A stretch of 8,378 nt of DNA from JBAXQQ01 sp037131695 (lineage in GTDB: Bacteria > Armatimonadota > Hebobacteria > CAIYQO01). A program made the translations under genes and the position numbers. Shown one piece after another: positions 1-6,123 of this stretch; within the stretch, counting starts at the first letter, position 1; the number at the start of each line of letters is the position of its first letter. The notes under the pieces were generated by a model. It saw only the letters and a program-made list of their open reading frames with translations, was not told where the DNA came from and did not search any database. The DNA lies in assembly GCA_964638715.1 (NCBI GenBank), contig CAZWZF010000101.1, forward strand, positions 1 through 8,378. Reading direction: 5' to 3'.

Positions 1-23
1 ATTAATGAGCAAACTTGGAATAG

Positions 24-1955
24 ATATCACGTAATTATGCGGGGTTAGGGCTTAACTCTATTTATGAGAATATAACTGAGATTCTCTATTACCTTGATGT
101 TGAAGCAGAAGATAAATACCGTTTTAAATCGGTCAATACCGCTTTCTTCAAAGCAACCGGATTAGAAGTCAGCCAGGTTATCGGTAAATTAGTCAGTGAA
201 ATTATACCGGAACCATCTTTGTCATTAGTTCTTTCAAACTATCGTAAAGCTATTCAAAACAAAGAATTAGTTCGATGGGAAGAAGTAACTCCATATCCTA
301 CCGGAAATAAAGTAGGGGATGTTAGCATAACCCCCATATTTGATGAACAGGGGATTTGCACTCATCTTATTGGTACTACCTACGACATCACCAAACGCAA
401 GCAGGCCGAAGCATCCCTACGTGAGCAAGAATATTTTCTGTCTCAATCCCAACGCTGTGCCCATATCGGAAGTTGGTGGTGGGATATGAAAGGCCCTATA
501 AAATGGTCAAATGAACTATATAATGTCTACGAAGTCTCGCCGGAGTCGTTCACGCCGACTATCGAGTCGTTACTCAGTCTTATTCATCCTGAGGATCGGT
601 CGAAGATGCAGCGATGGCTTGAAGCCTGCGGTAATGGCCAATCGCCTGATGATTTTGAGTTTCGTATAGTCCTGTCCGACGGTTCTGTCCGCTTCATCAA
701 CGGCAGCGGTGATTTGATACGCGATTCCGAGGGTGTGCCTATCTACATGGCCGGCACAGGTCAGGACATCACTGAACGCAAGTTAGCAGAAATAGAAAAA
801 AACAAACTCGAAGCCCAGCTTCAACAAGCGCAGAAGATGGAATCTGTGGGACGGTTGGCGGGCGGGGTGGCCCATGACTTCAACAACATGCTCCAGGTTA
901 TCCTGGGCAACGCGTACCTGGCGATGAATGAAGTGCCGAAGGATAGTTCGGTGTGGGAAAGCTTGAAGGAAATCAAGGATAGTGCCAATCGATCCGCCGA
1001 CCTAACCCAGAAACTGCTGACTTTTGCCCGCAAACAGGTGGTGATGCCCCAGGTGATTGATCTGAATGATACAGTGAAAGAGATGCTGAAAATACTGTGG
1101 CGGCTCATCGGCGAAGATATCGATCTCGAATGGCTGCCCGGAACCGGCGTGTGGCTGGTCAAGGTGGATCCATCGCAAATCGACCAGATTCTCGCCAACC
1201 TGTGCGTCAATGCCCGCGATGCCATCGATGACGTCGGTAAAATAACCATTGAAACGAAAAACAGCATCCTGGACAATGATTACTGCGCCAATCACCTGGG
1301 CTTCGTATCTGGCGAATATGTATGCCTGTCTGTCAGCGATAATGGCTGCGGCATTAACAAGGAAACCCTGGAACATATATTTGAACCGTTCTTCACTACC
1401 AAGGAATTCGGCAAAGGCACCGGCCTCGGACTGGCCACTGTCTATGGCGCCATCAAGCAAAACAACGGCTTTATCAATGCCTACAGCGAACCGGGACAGG
1501 GAACGACATTCACCATATATCTGCCTCGTTACATGGACGAAAAAGAACTGGCAGGAAAGAAAAGCGCAGAGAAAAATATCCCGGGCGGCACTGAAACCGT
1601 GCTGCTGGTAGAAGATGAACCAACTATAATAAAATTAGGGAAACGAATGCTGGAACAACTTGGTTACCAGGTATTGACCGCGATTACCCCGGAAGAGGCT
1701 GTCCGCCAGGCCGAGGAATACGCCGGCGAAATTCATCTGCTACTAACCGATGTGGTGATGCCCGGAATGAACGGCCGCGATCTGACCCAATGCCTGCTCG
1801 TGGAGCATCCAAAGATTAAGTGCCTGTTTATGTCCGGCTACACCGCCGATGTTATAGCCCGTCATGGTGTTCTGGACGAAGGCGTGAATTTCATCCAGAA
1901 GCCATTCTCAATGGAAGACCTGGCGATAAAGGTGCGAGAAGCTATTGAAGAGTGA
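24..1955 (+). CDS. PAS-PAS hybrid sensor histidine kinase with C-terminal receiver (5' end incomplete or frameshifted)
   Basis: Sensor kinase that should autophosphorylate on His and pass phosphate to its own Asp. Residue numbers count from the TTG at 219. The first PAS domain spans about codon 90 to residue 64 and ends in DITKRKQAE. A second, PAS_3-like domain (73-192) ends in DITERKLAE. A short coiled coil leads to the HisKA H-box (AHDFNN, H219), the N-box (N331), DNGCGI (374-379), the F-box FEPFFTTK and the G2 box GKGTGLGLA (399-407). The receiver (459-576) has E465/D466, phosphoacceptor D511, S539 and K561. No membrane segment is visible, so it is probably cytosolic. TTG 219 would cut the first PAS domain in half. 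PAS-like sequence continues upstream to codon 24, just after a TAG at 21-23, with no normal start. The gene is therefore truncated, frameshifted or uses a rare start. No Hpt domain is present. The ligand is unknown. Confidence 0.88.
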   Translation: MSRNYAGLGLNSIYENITEILYYLDVEAEDKYRFKSVNTAFFKATGLEVSQVIGKLVSEIIPEPSLSLVLSNYRKAIQNKELVRWEEVTPYPTGNKVGDVSITPIFDEQGICTHLIGTTYDITKRKQAEASLREQEYFLSQSQRCAHIGSWWWDMKGPIKWSNELYNVYEVSPESFTPTIESLLSLIHPEDRSKMQRWLEACGNGQSPDDFEFRIVLSDGSVRFINGSGDLIRDSEGVPIYMAGTGQDITERKLAEIEKNKLEAQLQQAQKMESVGRLAGGVAHDFNNMLQVILGNAYLAMNEVPKDSSVWESLKEIKDSANRSADLTQKLLTFARKQVVMPQVIDLNDTVKEMLKILWRLIGEDIDLEWLPGTGVWLVKVDPSQIDQILANLCVNARDAIDDVGKITIETKNSILDNDYCANHLGFVSGEYVCLSVSDNGCGINKETLEHIFEPFFTTKEFGKGTGLGLATVYGAIKQNNGFINAYSEPGQGTTFTIYLPRYMDEKELAGKKSAEKNIPGGTETVLLVEDEPTIIKLGKRMLEQLGYQVLTAITPEEAVRQAEEYAGEIHLLLTDVVMPGMNGRDLTQCLLVEHPKIKCLFMSGYTADVIARHGVLDEGVNFIQKPFSMEDLAIKVREAIEE

Positions 1956-2053
1956 GGGGTGAAGAGAGAAGAGAGAAATTGCAAATGGCAAATCATGCCT
2001 CCCTCTTGAGCTGTGCTTTACACACACCTTTTAAATAAAATGTTGGATGGCAA

Positions 2054-2082
2054 GGTAGGGGAATTGTCCCCAATTCCCGCGA
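2054..2082 (+). repeat. 29-bp hairpin repeat, copy A
   Basis: The copy reads GGTAGGGGA..., ends in TCCCGCGA, and contains a perfect 8-bp stem (2059-2066 with 2071-2078) closed by a TCCC loop (2067-2070). An inverted second copy lies at 2198-2226. The two agree except at the two variable stem base pairs and one loop base. No T-run follows the hairpin, so it is unlikely to be a standard intrinsic terminator. Confidence 0.75.
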
Positions 2083-2197
2083 TGAACCGAAATAATGATG
2101 TGAAACAGCGAAATAGCGACAGATTTCTCAAGTGGTGTTGCAATTGCAAACCTGATTTTGTCGTCACCACCCATTCTTTTTTATAAGAAAGACGCAG

Positions 2198-2226
2198 TCG
2201 CGGGAGCTGAGGACAGCTCCCCTACC
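2198..2226 (-). repeat. 29-bp hairpin repeat, copy B (inverted)
   Basis: Read on the minus strand it begins GGTAGGGGAGCTG and ends TCCCGCGA, the same frame as copy A. The perfect 8-bp stem is 2202-2209 with 2214-2221; the loop is AGGA on the plus strand (TCCT on the minus). Where copy A has AATT-type stem pairs, this copy has AGCT-type pairs on both arms, so the fold is kept. With copy A it brackets about 115 bp as terminal inverted repeats. Confidence 0.75.
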
Positions 2227-2299
2227 ACTCGACAATACAATATTACGTTAAGCGTAAATTTTAAAATAGAAAAATGTTTTAAGGTTTTGAAATTATCTA

Positions 2300-2320
2300 A
2301 AAACTGAAAACTGAAAACTA
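2300..2320. repeat. 7-nt tandem repeat, three units
   Basis: Two AAAACTG units (2300-2306, 2307-2313) and one AAAACTA unit (2314-2320) sit about 40 bp before the HD-GYP start codon. This is a simple low-complexity array. No role can be read from it. Confidence 0.7.
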
Positions 2321-2359
2321 AACACTTTTCTAATTTATTTGGATCAGGAGAAAAACACA

Positions 2360-3403
2360 ATGACTAATAACTCTGAAATATTCATTCTTATGGTTGACGA
2401 TGAAAGTTCTATTCGTCGTTTAGTTGCCCAAATCATGATGGGAAAAGGATATTCATGCGTACAGGCCGCCAGCGGTGCAGAAGCATTGGATTTGCTGCTT
2501 ACCCAGGAATTTTCACTGCTTATTACCGATATAATGATGCCTGAAATGTCTGGCATAGAGCTATTATCGGTAGCGCACAAATTACAGCCCGACATGGCAG
2601 TAATCATGTTGACAGGGGTTGATGACCAGGAAACAGCGGTTCAGGCTCTGGAACAAGGCGCATACGGCTATATTATTAAACCCTTTCAACCTAATGAATT
2701 GCTGATAAATGTCATAAATGCCTTGCGCCGCCGTGAGTTGGAGAAGATACGCAACAATTTTGAAAAGGACCTGCAGGAACAAGTGCTTGAACGCACCAGA
2801 GATATTCGCAAGCGAGAAGAAGAAATCACCATACACCTGGTGATGGCTTCAGAATACCGTGATGAAGAAACCGGCAGCCATATTCGCAGAATAGCACTTT
2901 ATGCGACAGCACTCGCAAAAGCACTTGGATGGAAAGAAGATCAGGTAGATTTACTGCGATTGGCTGCCCCAATGCATGATATTGGCAAAATTGGCATTCC
3001 CGACCATATCTTGTTGAAATCAGGAAAGTTCACTCCGGATGAATTTGAAATTATGAAAAAGCATACTGTCATGGGGGCAGGTATTTTATCAGGTTCTGAT
3101 GTGCCATTAATGATTATGGCAAGCGAAGTGGCACTCAATCATCATGAGCGTTGGGATGGAAGAGGTTATCCAAACGGATTATCCGGTGAAAATATCCCCG
3201 AATGCGCCCGCATAGTAGCGATAGCCGATGTTTATGATGCCTTGCTCACCGACCGCGTATATCGTCCAGCATTCCCCGAAGCAGAAGCATTCCCTATGAT
3301 GATAGCTGAGTCAGGACACCATTTTGACCCGCGAATATTTCAGTGCATGTGCGATATCCACGAAGAATTTCGGCAAATACGGAGAGACAGTGCTAATAAA
3401 TGA
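2360..3403 (+). CDS. Response regulator with HD-GYP domain (predicted cyclic dinucleotide phosphodiesterase)
   Basis: A cytosolic RpfG-like regulator of 347 residues, predicted to hydrolyse cyclic di-GMP (or a related cyclic dinucleotide) under control of its receiver. The ATG at 2360 is chosen because AGGAG (2346-2350) lies 9 nt upstream; a TTG at 2339 would add 7 residues but lies upstream of that ribosome site. The receiver (about 5-122) has D13/D14, phosphoacceptor D57 (TDIMMPEMSG), T85 and K107. A charged helical linker spans about 123-160. The HD-GYP domain (about 160-345) has E170, H174, H206-D207 (MHDIGKIGIPD), H235, H261-H262 and the signature GRGYP (267-271), then D290 (IADVYDAL). 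All expected metal ligands are present, so it should be active. The hybrid kinase about 400 bp upstream on the same strand is a possible but unproven partner. Confidence 0.95.
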   Translation: MTNNSEIFILMVDDESSIRRLVAQIMMGKGYSCVQAASGAEALDLLLTQEFSLLITDIMMPEMSGIELLSVAHKLQPDMAVIMLTGVDDQETAVQALEQGAYGYIIKPFQPNELLINVINALRRRELEKIRNNFEKDLQEQVLERTRDIRKREEEITIHLVMASEYRDEETGSHIRRIALYATALAKALGWKEDQVDLLRLAAPMHDIGKIGIPDHILLKSGKFTPDEFEIMKKHTVMGAGILSGSDVPLMIMASEVALNHHERWDGRGYPNGLSGENIPECARIVAIADVYDALLTDRVYRPAFPEAEAFPMMIAESGHHFDPRIFQCMCDIHEEFRQIRRDSANK

Positions 3404-3454
3404 TAAAATGTCTTACTGGATAATGATTATTACACAAAATTCACGGAGAAAACG

Positions 3455-3492
3455 CCCTCTGTCACTGCGGTGACATCTCCCTCAAGAGGGAG
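3455..3492. repeat. Double hairpin after the HD-GYP gene
   Basis: Two adjacent small stem-loops were seen. One is GTCAC-TGCG-GTGAC (3461-3474). The other is CTCCCTC-AA-GAGGGAG (3477-3492), a 7-bp perfect stem. CCCTCT at 3455-3460 could alternatively pair with AGAGGG at 3485-3490. They lie about 55 bp past the stop codon and are not followed by a T-run. A dispersed repeat or a processing/termination structure is possible; which one cannot be told here. Confidence 0.5.
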
Positions 3493-3505
3493 ACATAAAT
3501 AATGC

Positions 3506-3542
3506 CTCTGTGAGTCTCTGTGTCTTCTCAGTGGCTCTGTGT
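3506..3542. repeat. Dispersed CTCTGTG-type repeat, copy 1
   Basis: This 37-nt tract is built of CTCTGTGA/CTCTGTGT-like units around the core GTGTCTTCTCAGTG. It matches 6068-6106 with three transitions and a short difference just before the last CTCTGTGT. The sequence ATTCACGGAG at 3439-3448 is the reverse complement of part of copy 2, so fragments occur here in both orientations. It is noncoding as far as can be seen. Confidence 0.7.
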
Positions 3543-3590
3543 AATAAAAATAAAAAATCTACAAAACCCACTACAAAACCCCACAATCAT

Positions 3591-3618
3591 TGCTATAATT
3601 TGACGGGGTGCAGTTGCG
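3591..3618 (+). promoter_or_regulatory. Extended -10 promoter and ribosome site of the glycyl radical enzyme gene
   Basis: TGCTATAAT at 3591-3599 is a perfect extended -10 element (TGN plus TATAAT). No good -35 box is seen 16-18 bp upstream, which fits an extended -10 promoter. A start site near 3606 would leave a leader of only about 13 nt. The purine-rich GGGG at 3605-3608 is the only Shine-Dalgarno candidate and would be at the very 5' end of that transcript. Confidence 0.55.
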
Positions 3619-5850
3619 ATGAAGATTTATAGTGAAGTTTATAATATTGATAACCATGCCGAGATCTTGCGGGAGATTGGGGAATGGATGGCGCTTGGGT
3701 GGTATGAAGGATTGGCGATGCCGTGGCCGCGTTCATACGGACTGGCTTTTCGGCGCCTTTACGAAAACATGGCTATTACCATACCAGACAATCGCCTGCT
3801 GCTGCCCCACGAACCGTTCGAGAATGCCCGCACGATGGAGTCGCACGGGGTTTGGCACGCTACCAATTATATTCTTGATTTCAATCACAGCTACAACCTG
3901 ACTATAAATCCTGATATTGTTAAAGAAAAGAAAGAACTATTCCCCCACCACGCCGATTTTATTGACGCTCTTCAACGCGATTTGCAGCGGCAAATAGTAA
4001 ATTTTGGCGGTTACACCCACAGCAATCCGGATATTCGCCGGGTGGTGAATGACGGCTTTTTATGCATGCTGGAAGAACTGGACGCGGAGATTGCGGCGGG
4101 ACAAAAAGATGACTCGCCGGATGAAGCGGAAGCGATGCAACTGCTTTTAACGCTGCGGGATTACACCAACGGCGTGCTGGCATTTCACCGCAAGGCGGTT
4201 GACGCGATGAAAATCGCCGCCAGTGAAGCAATCGGAGAACGGAAAGAGAAACTGACGATTATTGCCGATAGTTTCGCCAAATGTTTTTTGCATCCAGCAA
4301 CTAATTTCATTGAAAGCCTGCTGGCGATTAATTTCACCTGGATGCTGGACGGCTGCGACAGTTTGGGACGCATTGACCAGGCACTGGGTGTATTATTTGA
4401 GAATGATCTTAAAAACGGGACGCTGGATATCGAACTTTCCCGCCAGTTAATCGATGAAATGTGGCAAAATTTTGAGCGTTACAACGGATGGAATATTCAG
4501 ATAGGCGGTTACACACCGGATGGCAAAGACGGGGTGAACAAACTAACACTCGAACTGATTGATGCCTGTCGCCGCAACCACCTGCGCCGGCCAAATGTAG
4601 CTTTTCGCATCACAAAATCTACCCCGGATGACGTGCTGATGACCACCCTGAAGGCATTGCGCGATGGCAGCGGACGCCCGGCGCTGTATAACGACGACTT
4701 GTATGTTGATACCCTGTATAAAATGGATTTGGGTTTGACGCAGGAAGATGCCCGGGAAATCGGCTTTGGCGGTTGTACCGAAACGATGATAACCGGACTA
4801 TCCAATGTTGGCAGTTTGGAAGGCGACCTTAACCTGGCGAAAGCGCTGGAACTGGCAATCTATGACGGATTCAACCCAATTTCAAAACATCAGCAGGGAC
4901 CGCATACCGGAAATTTTGCTGATTATTCAACCTTTGACGATTTCCTGAAAGCTGTTAAAAGACAGATTGAGTTCATGACAGATTCATTCGTCGCCTTCAG
5001 CAAACAAAACCTGGCAAAACGTTTTCATCATGGCGACCCGAAAATCCCCCGGACATTTTTCACCCGCGACTGCGTGAAAAACCGGAAGTCATTCGAGGCA
5101 GGCGGCGCGCGTTACAACTGGTCAGTAATCAGCTACCAGGGAATCGCCAACTTGATAGATTCTCTTTCTGCAATTCGCAAATTGGTTTTTGACGAACAAA
5201 CAATTAGTAAGCAGCAATTGATTGACGCGTTAACGGCAGATTTTGTCGGTTGCGATGAAATTCATCGACAATTGGCAAACGCACCGAAGTTCGGCAACGA
5301 TAATTCCGACGTGGACAGCATTGCTGCTGACATAATAAATTTCACCTGGGACACCTTGTATGCCCACGAAACCCCACGCGGCGGGCGCTACCTGGCGTCG
5401 TGCATATTATTCACCACCTATCTTGGCGCAGGAATGGCCGTCGGCGCCACCCCGGATGGCCGCAAGGCGCACGAACCTTTGACCGACTCGGTTGGCCCCA
5501 TGTGGGGACGCGACACCAACGGCCCCACCGCAATGCTGCATTCAGTAACGAACCTGCCGTTGTATAAAGCCGTCGGCACCCCGGTGCTAAACATGCGCAT
5601 CCAGCAATCCCTGCTGCGCGATGACGCCGGACTCCGCGCCGCCACCGCACTAATCCGCACCTACTTTGCCCAGGGCGGCATGCAACTGCAAATATCCGTA
5701 GTGAATAAAGAAGAGATGGTGGCCGCCCAGCGCGAACCGGAAAAATACCGCGACCTGATAGTCCGCATCGGCGGCTACAGCGAATATTTCACCCGCTTGC
5801 CAAAAGAACTGCAGGACACCGTAATTGCGCGGACGGAGTATACGTTGTAA
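3619..5850 (+). CDS. Glycyl radical enzyme of the pyruvate formate-lyase superfamily, substrate unknown
   Basis: A 743-residue radical enzyme whose family members cleave C-C, C-N, C-O or C-S bonds or dehydrate diols under anaerobic conditions. The C-terminal glycyl loop VRIGGYSEYF (715-724) places the radical on G719. The thiyl residue is C386 in GFGGCTET, with E388 as the likely acid/base. Other family landmarks are THSNPD (133-138), FENDLKNG (260-267), the GRPALYNDD region (352-360), NLAKALELA (405-413), TPDGRKAHEP (611-620) and NGPTAML (634-640). A single Cys followed by x-Glu argues against true pyruvate formate-lyase, which has Cys-Cys, and for the dehydratase/lyase branch. The usual Val/Ile and Pro around that Glu are replaced by Thr. 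No radical SAM activase lies in the window, so activation must come from elsewhere. The gene has its own promoter and is monocistronic here. Confidence 0.93.
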   Translation: MKIYSEVYNIDNHAEILREIGEWMALGWYEGLAMPWPRSYGLAFRRLYENMAITIPDNRLLLPHEPFENARTMESHGVWHATNYILDFNHSYNLTINPDIVKEKKELFPHHADFIDALQRDLQRQIVNFGGYTHSNPDIRRVVNDGFLCMLEELDAEIAAGQKDDSPDEAEAMQLLLTLRDYTNGVLAFHRKAVDAMKIAASEAIGERKEKLTIIADSFAKCFLHPATNFIESLLAINFTWMLDGCDSLGRIDQALGVLFENDLKNGTLDIELSRQLIDEMWQNFERYNGWNIQIGGYTPDGKDGVNKLTLELIDACRRNHLRRPNVAFRITKSTPDDVLMTTLKALRDGSGRPALYNDDLYVDTLYKMDLGLTQEDAREIGFGGCTETMITGLSNVGSLEGDLNLAKALELAIYDGFNPISKHQQGPHTGNFADYSTFDDFLKAVKRQIEFMTDSFVAFSKQNLAKRFHHGDPKIPRTFFTRDCVKNRKSFEAGGARYNWSVISYQGIANLIDSLSAIRKLVFDEQTISKQQLIDALTADFVGCDEIHRQLANAPKFGNDNSDVDSIAADIINFTWDTLYAHETPRGGRYLASCILFTTYLGAGMAVGATPDGRKAHEPLTDSVGPMWGRDTNGPTAMLHSVTNLPLYKAVGTPVLNMRIQQSLLRDDAGLRAATALIRTYFAQGGMQLQISVVNKEEMVAAQREPEKYRDLIVRIGGYSEYFTRLPKELQDTVIARTEYTL

Positions 5851-5871
5851 TATAGTTTATTCACGGGAACG

Positions 5872-5887
5872 CCAATCTCCTGATTGG
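5872..5887. repeat. Small hairpin with TCCT loop
   Basis: CCAATC-TCCT-GATTGG is a perfect 6-bp stem with a 4-nt loop, 22 bp past the stop of the glycyl radical enzyme gene. The loop is the same as that of copy B of the 29-bp hairpin repeat read on its minus strand, while the stem sequence differs. It could be a diverged relative or part of the transcription end region. Confidence 0.45.
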
Positions 5888-5902
5888 TCAGTGAGTAAAA
5901 TG

Positions 5903-5954
5903 ATAGCCGTATGGAAAATAGCCGGACTTGCGTCCCTTTCCATACGGAGACTAT
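5903..5954. terminator. Long imperfect stem-loop between convergent genes
   Basis: A perfect 11-bp stem pairs 5907-5917 (CCGTATGGAAA) with 5937-5947. Four further pairs (ATAG/CTAT, 5903-5906 with 5951-5954) follow across a 3-nt bulge. An inner stem GGAC-TTGC-GTCC spans 5924-5935. ATAGCCG occurs twice (5903-5909 and 5918-5924). Its position between tail-to-tail genes suits a bidirectional transcription end, but the T-tracts on each side (CCTTTT on the plus strand, CATTTTAC on the minus) are weak. A repeat-derived element is an alternative. Confidence 0.4.
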
Positions 5955-6044
5955 ACCTTTTAAAGGTTCTTAAAATTAACTACTTTAATTCCATTTAACC
6001 GTCACCGAATATTTGCCGGGAACTACATCTGTTTTTTATTTTTT

Positions 6045-6065
6045 GACAGGATTTACAGGATTTTT
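6045..6065. repeat. 9-nt ACAGGATTT tandem repeat, two units
   Basis: ACAGGATTT occurs at 6046-6054 and 6055-6063, preceded by TTTTTTG and followed by more T. A related array with the same 9-nt period and the same GGATTT core is at 8052-8078. Arrays of this type are familiar in intergenic DNA of many environmental bacteria. No function can be read from the sequence. Confidence 0.65.
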
Positions 6066-6067
6066 AT

Positions 6068-6106
6068 CTCCGTGAATCTCCGTGTCTTCTCAGTGAATCT
6101 CTGTGT
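6068..6106. repeat. Dispersed CTCTGTG-type repeat, copy 2
   Basis: This 39-nt copy of the repeat at 3506-3542 shares the identical core GTGTCTTCTCAGTG. It lies directly beside the ACAGGATTT array and 17 bp beyond the stop codon of the minus-strand gene. Read on the minus strand it produces an apparent Arg/Thr/Glu-rich peptide (RFTEKTRRFTE), a typical spurious product of this repeat. Confidence 0.7.
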
Positions 6107-6123
6107 CCCCCCAAAAACAAAAC

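Larger units (their letters stand above)
1956..2359. other. Intergenic spacer of about 400 bp, gene-free
   Basis: No credible coding sequence was found on either strand. After the kinase stop come a purine-rich tract (GAGAGAAGAGAG) and a tandem 7-mer GCAAATG/GCAAATC at 1981-1994. Two inverted copies of a 29-bp hairpin repeat follow (2054-2082 and 2198-2226). Between them lie a perfect 12-bp palindrome TTGCAATTGCAA (2138-2149) and a 19-nt motif that recurs near the right end of the window. Then come a TTACG-TTAAG-CGTAA inverted repeat (2243-2257) and a triple AAAACTG repeat. No convincing sigma-70 promoter for the HD-GYP gene could be assigned by eye. Confidence 0.7.

Noticed and set aside
821..1460. 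Two minus-strand open frames opposite the kinase core
   Set aside because: They are antisense to the conserved H-box, N-box and ATP-binding region, whose protein motifs explain the codon pattern. They have no ribosome site or recognisable motif.
2059..2078. Hairpin after the kinase gene as an intrinsic terminator
   Set aside because: The stem is strong but no T-run follows, and the same structure occurs inverted nearby, so a repeat is the better explanation.
2339..2359. TTG start for the HD-GYP regulator
   Set aside because: The AGGAG ribosome site lies downstream of it and is well placed for the ATG at 2360.
3408..3473. Short plus-strand frame of about 21 codons starting ATG at 3408
   Set aside because: It has no ribosome site, runs into the double-hairpin repeat, and resembles no known leader peptide.
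3619..5850. Assignment as true pyruvate formate-lyase
   Set aside because: The active site has one Cys followed by Thr-Glu rather than the adjacent Cys pair of pyruvate formate-lyase, so the more specific name is not supported.
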